From: an uncultured Christensenella sp.
Lineage (GTDB): Bacteria > Bacillota > Clostridia > Christensenellales > UBA1242
Length of the DNA stretch: 61,397 bases
Reading direction: 5' to 3'
Assembly: GCA_905195085.1 (NCBI GenBank)
Contig: CAJJUK010000003.1
Coordinates: 1 to 61,397 of the forward strand
Position 1 is the stretch's first letter; every line of letters starts with the position of its first letter. Below, one piece after another: positions 21,402-30,231 of the stretch. A program made the translations under genes and the position numbers. The notes under the pieces were generated by a model. That model saw only the letters and a list, made by a program, of their open reading frames with translations. It was not told the DNA's origin and searched no databases.

Positions 21402-21758
21402 ATGACAAAAAAAGAAAAAATGGTTATGTCATATTTATGTTCAAAGTGTCAACAGAAAAGGACATATCTTATTTCTCCGCAAGAAATTACGCAGGCCTTA
21501 TCAAAAAGGTATGTTCTTTCGGTGGAGGAAATTGACGAGATCATGGTGGAACTTTCGAATGAAAATTATATTGATTTTGTGGTTTCTGATAGCAAAAAAG
21601 GTTATTTTTATTGTGTAAACTTGAAGAAAAGTGGGCAGACATTTAATACAGATACCAGAAAAAACAGAAGAACTTTTGGACTTTTAGTCCTTCGCAGTAT
21701 GTTTTTGGCAACGGTAAGCTTCGTTTTTGGTATGATTTTGAAAGCGATATTTAAATAA
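21402..21758 (+). CDS. Small winged-helix-like protein with C-terminal membrane anchor (relative of its neighbour)
   Basis: A 118-residue protein; the ATG at 21,402 is five bases after AAAAGG, which is better than the upstream TTG at 21,375. Like the divergent neighbour it has an N-terminal helical domain (MTKKEKMVMSYL...), a wing-like 'YIDFVVSDSKKGYFYCV' strand pair, a basic linker and a single C-terminal hydrophobic helix. The two align along their length by eye, suggesting an ancient duplication into a divergent pair separated by about 90 bases that must hold both promoters. It could be a membrane-tethered regulator, but that is inferred from domain layout only. Confidence 0.65.
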   Translation: MTKKEKMVMSYLCSKCQQKRTYLISPQEITQALSKRYVLSVEEIDEIMVELSNENYIDFVVSDSKKGYFYCVNLKKSGQTFNTDTRKNRRTFGLLVLRSMFLATVSFVFGMILKAIFK

Positions 21759-21832
21759 ATTTGAGAAATGTTGATACAGAGTGACAAAATTTCTGTTTTG
21801 ATGCCTAAATTGTATAGTTTTTTGCCAAAATG

Positions 21833-21841
21833 TGTTAAAAT
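21833..21841 (+). promoter_or_regulatory. Extended -10 promoter of uvrB (leaderless)
   Basis: TGTTAAAAT is an extended -10 element (TGn plus TAAAAT). No convincing -35 is seen. The uvrB ATG follows six bases after the box and no Shine-Dalgarno sequence exists, so the transcript probably starts at or next to the start codon. No LexA/SOS box was recognised. Confidence 0.5.
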
Positions 21842-21847
21842 ACAAGT

Positions 21848-23818
21848 ATGGAAGAAAAGTTTGAGTTAAAATCTAAATATAAGCCGGCGGGTGACCAGCC
21901 TGAAGCGATTGATAAACTTGTTGAAGGAATTGAAGATGGTTTGAAAGACCAAGTTTTGCTTGGGGTAACGGGTTCTGGGAAAACCTTTACTATGGCAAAC
22001 ATCATTCAAAAAGTGCAAAAACCTACTCTTGTTATTGCACATAATAAAACTTTGGCCGCTCAGCTTTGCAATGAATTTCGTGAATTTTTTCCAAACAATC
22101 GTGTGGAATATTTTGTTTCATATTATGATTATTATCAACCAGAAGCCTACATTGTTTCAACTGACACATACATCGAAAAAGATATGAGTGTCAATGAAGA
22201 CATTGATAAACTTCGCTCGTCTGCAACATCTTCACTTCTTGAGCGTCGAGACACCATTGTTGTGGCTTCTGTTTCTTGCATCTATGGTTTGGGAAGCCCT
22301 GAAGAATATCACAATTTGCACATCTCATTAAGAGAGGGTGAAGAATATGACAGGGACGATTTGATTAATCATTTGATTGCAATTCAATATACAAGAAATG
22401 ACGTTGATTTTAAGAGAACAACTTTCAGGGTAAAGGGAGATGTTGTTGACATTTTCCCTGCAAACCAAAGTGAAATGGCAATTCGTGTCAGATTTTTTGG
22501 TGACGAAATCGAAAAGATTTTTGAGTTTGATCCCGTCAGTGGAAATTTGCTTAACGAAGTGAGTTATGTGGCAATTTATCCTGCAACACATTATGCTGTA
22601 GGGAGCAACACATTGAAAAACGCCATTGCGGAGATTGAGCAGGACAGAGAAAAGGCAATCAAAAAATTTGAAGCAGAAAACAAACCATTGGAAGCGGAAA
22701 GAATTGGACAGCGTGTGGCCTATGACCTTGAAATGATGAAAGAGGTTGGCTATTGCAGTGGCATTGAAAATTATTCAAGATATTTTGACGGCAGAAAACC
22801 AGGAGAGCCACCTTTCACGCTTATTGATTATTTTCCAAAAGATTTCTTGACTATTATTGATGAAAGTCATATGACACTGCCTCAAATACGTGCAATGTAC
22901 AATGGTGACAGGGCAAGGAAAAATTCATTAGTCGAATATGGATTTCGTTTGGAAGCGGCCAGAGACAACAGACCTTTGAAATTTGATGAGTTTGAAAAGA
23001 GACTTAAGCAGACAATTTATGTTTCTGCAACGCCTGGACCTTACGAACTTGAAAAAGCAGAACAAGTTGTTGAGCAAGTTATCAGACCGACTGGGCTTCT
23101 TGACCCTAAAATTGAACTCAAACCAATCAAAAACCAAATTGAAGTTTTGATGGAAGAGTGCAGAAAGACAATTGAAAGAGGTGCGAGAATCCTTGTCACA
23201 ACGCTGACAAAAAAAATGGCAGAAAGTTTAACGACATATTTGGCGGACAGAGAGTTTAAGGTGAAATATTTGCACTCAGAAATCGACACTATGGAAAGAG
23301 TGGAAATTATCAATGGTTTGAGACAGGGAGAATTTGACATTTTGGTTGGAATCAACCTTTTGAGAGAAGGGCTTGATATGCCTGAAGTTGAACTTGTTTG
23401 CATTTTAGATGCGGACAAAGAGGGTTTTTTGCGTAGTGAAGGTGCTTTGATTCAAACAATTGGAAGGGCGGCAAGAAATGCAAATGGAAGGGTTATCATG
23501 TTTGCCGACACTGTCACAAAATCAATGAAAAATGCAATTGATGAAACAGAAAGACGTCGAAGTTTGCAAGAAGCTTACAATCAAAAGCATGGAATTGTGC
23601 CAAAAACAATTATTAAAGAAGTCAAGAACACCTTGGATATAAGCAAGAAGGTCAGTGAAAATTCAATCGCTAAAAAGGATATCCCAAAAGAAATTGACCG
23701 CTTGACATCTATGATGAAAATCGCATCTTCTCAACTGGATTTTGAAAGAGCAATCGAACTTAGAAACAAGATAAACAACCTTAAGAAACGATTGAATCGC
23801 AAGGATAAGATTGAATAA
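21848..23818 (+). CDS. uvrB: UvrABC excinuclease subunit B
   Basis: UvrB (656 aa, normal length) is the helicase-like damage-verification subunit of nucleotide excision repair. It is loaded on DNA by UvrA and then recruits UvrC. Walker A is G39-VTGSGKT46. The damage-probing beta-hairpin YYDYYQPEAY is at about 92-101. A DESH box (Walker B-like), the SATPGPYE motif, helicase motif VI with QTIGRAARN, and a C-terminal UVR domain (residues about 615-650, coiled coil for UvrC) are all present. Transcription appears leaderless. uvrA follows, separated by a strong terminator and its own promoter, so the two are adjacent but independently transcribed. Confidence 0.98.
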   Translation: MEEKFELKSKYKPAGDQPEAIDKLVEGIEDGLKDQVLLGVTGSGKTFTMANIIQKVQKPTLVIAHNKTLAAQLCNEFREFFPNNRVEYFVSYYDYYQPEAYIVSTDTYIEKDMSVNEDIDKLRSSATSSLLERRDTIVVASVSCIYGLGSPEEYHNLHISLREGEEYDRDDLINHLIAIQYTRNDVDFKRTTFRVKGDVVDIFPANQSEMAIRVRFFGDEIEKIFEFDPVSGNLLNEVSYVAIYPATHYAVGSNTLKNAIAEIEQDREKAIKKFEAENKPLEAERIGQRVAYDLEMMKEVGYCSGIENYSRYFDGRKPGEPPFTLIDYFPKDFLTIIDESHMTLPQIRAMYNGDRARKNSLVEYGFRLEAARDNRPLKFDEFEKRLKQTIYVSATPGPYELEKAEQVVEQVIRPTGLLDPKIELKPIKNQIEVLMEECRKTIERGARILVTTLTKKMAESLTTYLADREFKVKYLHSEIDTMERVEIINGLRQGEFDILVGINLLREGLDMPEVELVCILDADKEGFLRSEGALIQTIGRAARNANGRVIMFADTVTKSMKNAIDETERRRSLQEAYNQKHGIVPKTIIKEVKNTLDISKKVSENSIAKKDIPKEIDRLTSMMKIASSQLDFERAIELRNKINNLKKRLNRKDKIE

Positions 23819-23841
23819 GAAAATTGTAAATAATTTTAAAT

Positions 23842-23878
23842 GAAAATAACCAACAAAATATGGGTTATTTTCTTTTTT
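23842..23878 (+). terminator. Terminator after uvrB
   Basis: A perfect 10-bp stem (GAAAATAACC with GGTTATTTTC) and an 11-base loop are followed by T6. Confidence 0.9.
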
Positions 23879-23894
23879 GTTATTTATTTTATAC

Positions 23895-23923
23895 TTGTTA
23901 AGTGTGTGATTTTGTGGTATAAT
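23895..23923 (+). promoter_or_regulatory. uvrA promoter
   Basis: TTGTTA, a 17-base spacer and TATAAT, 29 bases before the uvrA ATG, leaving room for a short leader with a TGGAG ribosome site. Confidence 0.8.
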
Positions 23924-23952
23924 AATATGAAATTATTTTGAATGGAGTAAAA

Positions 23953-26772
23953 ATGAAAAATTCTATCATAATTAAAGGTGCAAAAGAAAACAATCTTAAA
24001 AATGTCAGTCTTGAACTGCCAAGAGACAAATTCATTGTCTTTACTGGTGTCAGTGGTTCGGGCAAATCATCATTGGCTTTTGGAACTATTTTTGCTGAAG
24101 GACAAAGACGCTATATTGAAAGTTTGTCTTCTTATGCTCGTCAATTTTTGGGAGCGGCTCAAAAGCCAGACGTGGAAGTTATTGAAGGGCTTTCTCCTGC
24201 AATTTCAATTGATCAAAAAACAACAAACAGAAACCCTCGTTCGACGGTTGGAACTGTGACAGAGATTTATGATTATTTGCGTTTGCTTTTTGCTCGTGTT
24301 GGAACTCCATATTGTCCACATTGCAACAGAGAAGTTAAACAGCAAACAGTTGACCAAATTGTTGACACTATCAAAGAACTTGGAGAAGGTGCAAAAATCA
24401 CTGTGCTTGCTCCAGTTATCCGTGGTCAAAAAGGTAGACATGAAAAACTTTTGGAATCTCTCAAAAGAAGTGGCTATGTCCGTGTTGAAGTAGACGGAAA
24501 TGTTTTCACATTAGATGAAACGATTTCCCTTGACAAAAACATCAAACATAACATCAATGTTGTTATCGACAGAATAACTTTGAAAGAAGGAAAAGACACA
24601 AGACTTGCAGGTAGTTTGGAAACCGCATTGAAATTGGCCGATGGTTTGGTTGTTGTTGCGACTGACGACAAAAGAGAATTATATTCAACCAACTATGCCT
24701 GTCCAGAATGTGGTTGGACTTTGGAAGAAATCACACCAAGATTGTTCTCATTCAATGCTCCATACGGAGCCTGCCCAAATTGTACGGGACTTGGTTACAC
24801 ACTTGACATTGATGAAGGTATTGTGCTTAAAAATTCAAATTTGTCCATCAATCAAGGTGCATTTAATTTGACTGGCTGGAGAATGGAAGAAGGTTCCATG
24901 GCAAAGGCATATTTTGTTGCATTGTCGAAGGCATTTGACATAGATTTGGACAAACCTGTCAATGAACTTTCGAAGGATAAAATAAAAATTTTGCTTTACG
25001 GCTCAGGCAGTGAAAAGATTGATGTTGAAGTTGACAATGAACACGGAAAGAGAATGATTTCTGTGGTCTTTGAAGGGATTGTCAACAATCTCAGAAGAAG
25101 ATATAAAGAAACAACAAGTGAATATGTCAAATTTGAAATTGGAAGATTTATGAGAGAGCAAACTTGCAGTGTCTGTCATGGCAAACGTTTGAATGAATCT
25201 GCTCTTTCTGTGAAAATAAACAGAAAGGACATTGACGACTATTGCAGTCAAAGTGTCAGAAATTTGATTCCAATTTTTGAAAATTTGAATTTAAATAAGG
25301 TCAAAACACAAATTGCTGAACCTATTTTGAAAGAAATTTTGGCCAGACTTAACTTCTTGCAAGATGTTGGACTTTCTTATTTGACATTAAATCGTTCTGC
25401 AGAAAGTTTGTCAGGTGGCGAAGCACAAAGAATCAGGTTGGCAACTCAAATTGGAAGCGGACTTGTTGGTGTTTTGTATATTTTGGATGAACCTTCAATT
25501 GGTCTTCATCAAAGAGATAATGAAAAACTTCTCAACACGCTCAAAAAATTGAAGGATCTCGGAAACACTTTGATTGTTGTTGAACATGATGAGGACACCA
25601 TCAGGGCGGCAGATTATTTGGTTGATGTTGGCCCTTATGCAGGTGTGCATGGTGGAGAGATTGTTGCTTGCGGGACTGTGGAACAAGTTTTGAAGAACAA
25701 AAATTCAATCACTGCAAAATTTTTGAGAGGTGATGAAAAAATTGAGATTCCGGCGACAAGAAGAAAACCAAAGGACTTTTTGACAATTGTTGGGGCAAGA
25801 GAAAACAATCTCAAAAACATTGATGTGAAAATTCCAACTGGAATTTTGACTGTTGTCACAGGTGTTTCTGGAAGCGGAAAGTCAAGTTTGGTTAATGGAA
25901 TTTTGTTCCCTTATCTTTCAAATCTTTTGAACAACAGCAAACTTGAACTTGGAAAATTTAAAGAAATCAAGAATGTCGAAGTCTTGGACAAGGTTATCAA
26001 CATTGACCAAGCACCAATTGGAAGAACTCCAAGAAGCAACCCTGCAACTTACACTGGTGTGTTTACTGCAATCAGAGATTTGTTTGCAGCAACACCAGAT
26101 GCAAAAGCCCGTGGATTTAATTCTGGAAGATTCAGTTTCAACATCAAAGGAGGAAGATGTGAGGCTTGTGAAGGGGCTGGTGTGAAAGAAATTGAGATGT
26201 ATTTCTTGCCTGACATCACTGTTCCTTGTGAAGTTTGCCATGGGAAGAGATACAATCGTGAAACCCTTGAAGTGAAATACAAAGGTAAAACAATCAGCGA
26301 TGTGCTTGACATGACAGTTGAAGAGGCTTTGAAATTTTTTGAAAACATTCCTTCAATTAAAAACAAAATTCAAGCACTTTATGATGTTGGTCTTTCTTAC
26401 ATCAAACTTGGTCAACCTGCGACCACTTTGTCAGGTGGCGAGGCACAAAGAGTTAAACTTGCAACAGAACTTTCAAGAAAGGACACCGGAAAGACGATGT
26501 ATATTTTGGATGAGCCAACAACTGGACTTCATATGTATGATGTGAAGAAGTTGATTGCCATTCTTGAACGTTTGATTGGAAACGGAAATTCTGTTGTTGT
26601 CATTGAGCACAATCTTGATGTCATTAAGTGTGCTGATTACATCATCGACATTGGACCGGAAGGTGGAGATGAGGGAGGAACGATTGTTGCGACTGGAACT
26701 CCTGAAGAAATTGCTGAGTGCGAAAGAAGTTGGACAGGAAAATTCTTAAAGAAAATTTTGGAAAATAAATAG
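23953..26772 (+). CDS. uvrA: UvrABC excinuclease subunit A
   Basis: UvrA (939 aa) is the dimeric ABC-type ATPase that first recognises bulky DNA lesions and loads UvrB. Two ABC modules are visible, each with a GVSGSGKSS Walker A (near residues 30 and 640), a LSGGEAQR signature and an ILDEP Walker B. Zinc-binding cysteine clusters are present (CPHC, CPEC/CPNC and C-x-x-C-x-G in the N-half; CEACEG and CEVCHG in the C-half). The ATG at 23,953 is chosen because TGGAG lies five bases upstream; an upstream in-frame TTG at 23,938 lacks such a site. All family motifs are intact and nothing looks truncated. Confidence 0.98.
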   Translation: MKNSIIIKGAKENNLKNVSLELPRDKFIVFTGVSGSGKSSLAFGTIFAEGQRRYIESLSSYARQFLGAAQKPDVEVIEGLSPAISIDQKTTNRNPRSTVGTVTEIYDYLRLLFARVGTPYCPHCNREVKQQTVDQIVDTIKELGEGAKITVLAPVIRGQKGRHEKLLESLKRSGYVRVEVDGNVFTLDETISLDKNIKHNINVVIDRITLKEGKDTRLAGSLETALKLADGLVVVATDDKRELYSTNYACPECGWTLEEITPRLFSFNAPYGACPNCTGLGYTLDIDEGIVLKNSNLSINQGAFNLTGWRMEEGSMAKAYFVALSKAFDIDLDKPVNELSKDKIKILLYGSGSEKIDVEVDNEHGKRMISVVFEGIVNNLRRRYKETTSEYVKFEIGRFMREQTCSVCHGKRLNESALSVKINRKDIDDYCSQSVRNLIPIFENLNLNKVKTQIAEPILKEILARLNFLQDVGLSYLTLNRSAESLSGGEAQRIRLATQIGSGLVGVLYILDEPSIGLHQRDNEKLLNTLKKLKDLGNTLIVVEHDEDTIRAADYLVDVGPYAGVHGGEIVACGTVEQVLKNKNSITAKFLRGDEKIEIPATRRKPKDFLTIVGARENNLKNIDVKIPTGILTVVTGVSGSGKSSLVNGILFPYLSNLLNNSKLELGKFKEIKNVEVLDKVINIDQAPIGRTPRSNPATYTGVFTAIRDLFAATPDAKARGFNSGRFSFNIKGGRCEACEGAGVKEIEMYFLPDITVPCEVCHGKRYNRETLEVKYKGKTISDVLDMTVEEALKFFENIPSIKNKIQALYDVGLSYIKLGQPATTLSGGEAQRVKLATELSRKDTGKTMYILDEPTTGLHMYDVKKLIAILERLIGNGNSVVVIEHNLDVIKCADYIIDIGPEGGDEGGTIVATGTPEEIAECERSWTGKFLKKILENK

Positions 26773-26802
26773 GGGCTTAAAAAATGTTTTTTCAAGAGAA
26801 TC

Positions 26803-26834
26803 AATCATGCAGTGATTTTGCATGATTTTTCTTT
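26803..26834 (+). terminator. Terminator after uvrA
   Basis: The 9-bp stem AATCATGCA/TGCATGATT with a short loop is followed by a T-rich tail. Confidence 0.85.
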
Positions 26835-26855
26835 GTTTTGGCTGTCATAAGAAAA

Positions 26856-26885
26856 TTGACAATTGATAATGAAATGTTGTAAAAT
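26856..26885 (+). promoter_or_regulatory. Promoter of the walJ-like gene (leaderless)
   Basis: TTGACA, an 18-base spacer and TAAAAT. The start codon of the next gene is only nine bases after the -10 box and no ribosome site is present, so the mRNA is predicted to be leaderless. Confidence 0.75.
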
Positions 26886-26894
26886 ATATGCACA

Positions 26895-27680
26895 ATGAGA
26901 GTGATTAATTTGTCATCAGGAAGTGACGGAAATTTGACATATGTTGAAACTGACAACGCCCGAATTTTGGTCGATGATGGTCTTTCATGCAAAGAAACTC
27001 AAAACCGCCTTTCAATGATTGGAATTGACGGGAATCAGATTGATGGAATTGTTATCACTCACGAACACGTTGACCACATCAAAGGGGTTGATGTTTTCAG
27101 CAGAAAGTTCAACATTCCTGTTTATGCTCATGACGAAGTTTGGGCGGGGCTCTATGACAAACTGCAAAAAGTTCCTGACAAAAATAAAAAGATTTTCACT
27201 GACACTTTTGCTGTCAAAGATTTGGTTATCTCTCCGATTGAAGTTCCACATGATGTCAAGTGTTTTGGTTTTTCAATTTCTGAGGATAACAAAAAAATCA
27301 GCATTCTGACTGACCTTGGGCACACAGATGAAAGAATATTGAAAGGTGTTCAGGGAAGTCAACTTATCTATTTGGAAGCAAATCACGACATCAATATGCT
27401 CAAAAATTGCGCGAAGTATCCTCTGACTTTGAAAATGCGTATTGCCGGAAAGAATGGTCACTTGTCAAATGATGCGTCGGCCGATTTTATTGAAAAACTT
27501 GTCACGACCGGGACAAGACAAATTGTTCTGTCTCATTTAAGCAAGGAAAACAACACGCCAGAGTTGGCATTCAATTACATATCTTCCAAATTGGCAGACA
27601 AGGGACTGATTGAAGGAGAAACTTTCAAAATTGATGTGGCATTGACAAGACCGACAACTTTGTTTAAATTGAAAAAATAA
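26895..27680 (+). CDS. WalJ/YycJ-like metallo-beta-lactamase-fold hydrolase
   Basis: A 261-residue MBL-fold protein. It carries the H56-E-H-V-D60-H61 metal-binding motif, a TDLGH segment, an EANHD segment, a GHLSN motif near residue 190 and a late SHLSKENN histidine. Order and spacing match the YycJ/WalJ family, which in Firmicutes is usually linked to the WalKR two-component system and has been tied to cell-wall and DNA-repair phenotypes. Here no walRK genes are nearby; it stands alone between uvrA and a bidirectional terminator. The start codon is fixed by the promoter nine bases upstream. Substrate cannot be told from sequence. Confidence 0.88.
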   Translation: MRVINLSSGSDGNLTYVETDNARILVDDGLSCKETQNRLSMIGIDGNQIDGIVITHEHVDHIKGVDVFSRKFNIPVYAHDEVWAGLYDKLQKVPDKNKKIFTDTFAVKDLVISPIEVPHDVKCFGFSISEDNKKISILTDLGHTDERILKGVQGSQLIYLEANHDINMLKNCAKYPLTLKMRIAGKNGHLSNDASADFIEKLVTTGTRQIVLSHLSKENNTPELAFNYISSKLADKGLIEGETFKIDVALTRPTTLFKLKK

Positions 27681-27690
27681 AAATGAAAAA

Positions 27691-27711
27691 GGCATGAGAT
27701 GTGTTCATGCC
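27691..27711. terminator. Bidirectional terminator between convergent genes
   Basis: GGCATGA and TCATGCC form a 7-bp stem flanked by an A run and a T-rich run. It separates the walJ-like gene from the minus-strand RadC-like gene whose stop codon abuts it. Confidence 0.8.
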
Positions 27712-28452
27712 TTATTTTATTGATGATGTATCCAGAAAATCTATCATGTTTTCTTCGTCAAAATTTTCTATGAAACCATCGTTACGTTCGCTGTAAATTC
27801 CGTCTTCTCCAACAATGAAACTGTCCAGAAGTTTGCAATCAACATTTTGCAAGAGTTGTTCAATGTATTTGACCGCTTGATGGTCGTCCTTAGATGGCTC
27901 TGCTGTTCCGTGTGGGTGGTTGTGCGCAACTGCAAGATATGTCGCTTTGGTTGAAGAGATGTAGTTATATAAATCCATTGGTTGAATTCCAACTTGTCTA
28001 ACTTTGTTTAGGTCATAACTGCGTTTTTGGAGAAGTTTGAAACTGTGATCTATGGCAAAGATATAAAGGTTTTCTGTTTCTTCAAATCTCAAAAGACCAC
28101 TTAAGAATCTGTAAAACTCGCGATTGTTCTTCAAACTTATTCTCTTTTTCATTCTAACAAAAGGATAATATGTGAAGAAACCACGTATCATCTTGATTCT
28201 TTTTGCACTACGGTCGTTGATGCCGTCAATTTTTATTAGTTCATTATAGTCCGCATCAACAATATTTGCGAAATTTCCAAAACGATTCAGGAGTGTGTGA
28301 GCAAGTGGGTTGACATCACCACGAGGAAAAACATATGTCAAGAAGTATTCAACCGCTTGAACTTCACTGACATTTTCCAGTCCAACATTGTAAACAAGAT
28401 TTAACAATCTTTCACGATGTCCTTCGTGTGATATTTTTTCTTTCTTTTTCAT
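27712..28452 (-). CDS. RadC-like JAMM/MPN protein (copy 2)
   Basis: A 246-residue paralogue of the RadC-like protein at 20,136, the same length and very similar in the N-terminal 90 residues (shared VFPRGDVNPLAH and IDGIN-R-AKRI). It has the canonical HNHP form of the metal motif: H177-N-H179 and PS-x-D-D190. The start lies six bases after the fba stop and has no clear ribosome site, suggesting translational coupling in an fba-radC operon. The function of the family is unresolved; in this protein the putative active site is complete. Confidence 0.87.
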   Translation of the reverse strand: MKKKEKISHEGHRERLLNLVYNVGLENVSEVQAVEYFLTYVFPRGDVNPLAHTLLNRFGNFANIVDADYNELIKIDGINDRSAKRIKMIRGFFTYYPFVRMKKRISLKNNREFYRFLSGLLRFEETENLYIFAIDHSFKLLQKRSYDLNKVRQVGIQPMDLYNYISSTKATYLAVAHNHPHGTAEPSKDDHQAVKYIEQLLQNVDCKLLDSFIVGEDGIYSERNDGFIENFDEENMIDFLDTSSIK

Positions 28453-28458
28453 TTTAGA

Positions 28459-29379
28459 TTATATTCTGTTGCTGTTTTTGAAAACCTTTTTGTTCTTTTC
28501 TGCAACCATGTTTGCGATTTCTTCAATTGCCAAAGTGTTTGGTTTTCTAATATCAAAATTTTTTGGATTTTCTTTCAGGTGTTTTCTTAAAGTTGCCATG
28601 TAAGCCAGGCGAATGTCTGTGTCGCAGTTGATTTTGTAGATGTGATGTTTTGAGGCAGCCGTTGCCAAGAATCTTTCTGGAATTCCAACTGCACCAGTCA
28701 TATCTCCACCATATTCATTTATTGTTTCGACATATTTTTGTGGCACGCTTGATGCTCCATGCAAAACAAGTGGGGTGTTTGGAATTTCTTTCTCAATTTG
28801 CTTCAAGATGTCAAAACGCAACTTTTGTTCGCCTTTGAATTTGTAAGCGCCGTGGCTTGTGCCTATGGCAACAGCCAAAGTGTCGCAACCTGTTTTTTCA
28901 ACAAATTCTTTTGCACTTTTTGGGTCGGTGTAGATGTTCTTTTCTGCACTTACTGTGTCTTCAACTCCGGCCAAGACTCCAAGTTCTGCTTCAACAAACA
29001 CACCTTTTTTATGAGCATAACTGACCACTTTTTTTGTTAATTTGATGTTGTCTTCAAAGGATAAAGCACTTCCATCAATCATAACACTATCAAACCCCAA
29101 ATCAACAGCTTTTTTGCAGACCTCATAACTTTTTCCGTGGTCAAGATGCAAAAAGATTGGAAGTTTGTATGTCTTTTTTGCACTGTCAAACAAGGATTTT
29201 ACAAAGTTTTCTCCCATATATGACAATGCGCCTTCACTGACTGACACTAATGCTGGAGATTGGCTTTTTTTGCAACCTTCACATATTGCCTTCAGTGTTT
29301 CCATATTAATGAAATTGTATGCACCAAGACAATAGCCATTTTTGTTGCAATCTTTGAAATAATATTTTAATGTTTTCAT
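28459..29379 (-). CDS. fba: Class II fructose-bisphosphate aldolase family protein
   Basis: A 306-residue zinc-dependent class II aldolase of the FbaA/GatY/KbaY superfamily, which cleaves fructose-1,6-bisphosphate (or tagatose-1,6-bisphosphate) to two triose phosphates. Visible signatures are H78-LDHG82, VEAELG, the GTSHG loop, LHGASSVP and NCDTD, matching metal and substrate residues of the family. The length is typical for the fructose form, but tagatose specificity cannot be excluded from sequence alone. The ATG at 29,379 has AGAGG eight bases upstream, and a promoter at 29,404-29,431 drives it. The RadC-like gene follows six bases downstream. Confidence 0.9.
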   Translation of the reverse strand: MKTLKYYFKDCNKNGYCLGAYNFINMETLKAICEGCKKSQSPALVSVSEGALSYMGENFVKSLFDSAKKTYKLPIFLHLDHGKSYEVCKKAVDLGFDSVMIDGSALSFEDNIKLTKKVVSYAHKKGVFVEAELGVLAGVEDTVSAEKNIYTDPKSAKEFVEKTGCDTLAVAIGTSHGAYKFKGEQKLRFDILKQIEKEIPNTPLVLHGASSVPQKYVETINEYGGDMTGAVGIPERFLATAASKHHIYKINCDTDIRLAYMATLRKHLKENPKNFDIRKPNTLAIEEIANMVAEKNKKVFKNSNRI

Positions 29380-29403
29380 CAATAATACCTCTTTTTCTAC
29401 ATT

Positions 29404-29431
29404 ATTTTAACACATTTTGCAATTTTAACAA
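29404..29431 (-). promoter_or_regulatory. fba promoter
   Basis: On the minus strand TTGTTA (29,431-29,426), a 16-base spacer and TAAAAT (29,409-29,404), with TGTG just before the -10. Confidence 0.65.
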
Positions 29432-29471
29432 ACATATTAATGAAATATGATAAATATTTTGTGAGGTGACT

Positions 29472-30140
29472 ATGAAAAAGAAAATTGTGCTTATGTTGAT
29501 GCTGGTCTGTGTAGGTTTGACTTGTTTTGCCTGCGGGAAAACGACGGTAAATCATGTCAAAGATAATATGTCAGAACTTTCAAAGGTCTATTATTTTGGA
29601 GAAACAGACGGATTTTATTGCTCGTTGTCTTCTGGACAAAGGGAGAAGGACTATCTTTTGAATGGAAAAAGTGGAGAGAGTGTTGATTTTGCTCTCTTAA
29701 GTTTGAATTTGACAAATCCTATTTCTTCAAAAGTGATTAAGGCGACAATCTCAATTGATGGACAGGCAAGCGAAGTGGAACTTGAAATCAATTCTTTGAA
29801 CAGTGCTTATTTAGTAGATTTGGAAAAAGAACTTTCTGGCAATGAACAAATTTCTGTTGTTTACGAAGGGATAACCTTGAATCTTGAATGTCTTTCTTCG
29901 AACTTTGTCGTGGATTACAACAAGGCGCTTGAAATTGCAAGCATTGAGATGGAAGACAAGATAACCGCAAAAAAGACATATGCGGGACTTAATGCTGAAT
30001 GTTATTTGAGAGTTTTGGACAAGAAAGCGAACAACTTTGATGGTGTTTTCTGGTGTTTTACTGTTTTGAATGTGGACAATGAAAATTATTCAATCATAAT
30101 TTCAACAGAAGATGGTTCGGTTCTTGCAAAATCTGAATAA
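29472..30140 (+). CDS. Putative lipoprotein with PepSY-like C-terminus
   Basis: A 222-residue protein that begins with a basic MKKK and a hydrophobic stretch ending in CFAC-GK at Cys21. The lipobox is poor (Cys at -3, Phe at -2), so lipidation is plausible but not certain. The C-terminal ~75 residues (DYNKALEIASIEM... to SIIISTEDGSVL) look like a PepSY-type alpha/beta unit, a domain often found outside the membrane; this is a weak family call. The ATG follows GAGGTGA; an in-frame GTG two codons upstream is less likely. It is transcribed alone, divergent from fba, and is followed by its own terminator. Confidence 0.7.
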   Translation: MKKKIVLMLMLVCVGLTCFACGKTTVNHVKDNMSELSKVYYFGETDGFYCSLSSGQREKDYLLNGKSGESVDFALLSLNLTNPISSKVIKATISIDGQASEVELEINSLNSAYLVDLEKELSGNEQISVVYEGITLNLECLSSNFVVDYNKALEIASIEMEDKITAKKTYAGLNAECYLRVLDKKANNFDGVFWCFTVLNVDNENYSIIISTEDGSVLAKSE

Positions 30141-30155
30141 ATCAATAAAAATGAG

Positions 30156-30185
30156 AAATAAAGGCTCTTTTGTCTTTATTTTTTT
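30156..30185 (+). terminator. Terminator after the small lipoprotein gene
   Basis: AAATAAAG pairs with CTTTATTT (8 bp) and runs into further Ts. Confidence 0.7.
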
Positions 30186-30196
30186 GTTGTATAGAT

Positions 30197-30225
30197 TTTG
30201 AATTTGTTCAAAATGTTGGTATAAT
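30197..30225 (+). promoter_or_regulatory. hflX promoter (leaderless)
   Basis: TTGAAT (or TTTGAA, one base earlier) lies 16-17 bases before a perfect TATAAT at 30,220-30,225. The hflX ATG follows six bases after the box and no ribosome site fits in between. Confidence 0.75.
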
Positions 30226-30231
30226 CATCTT

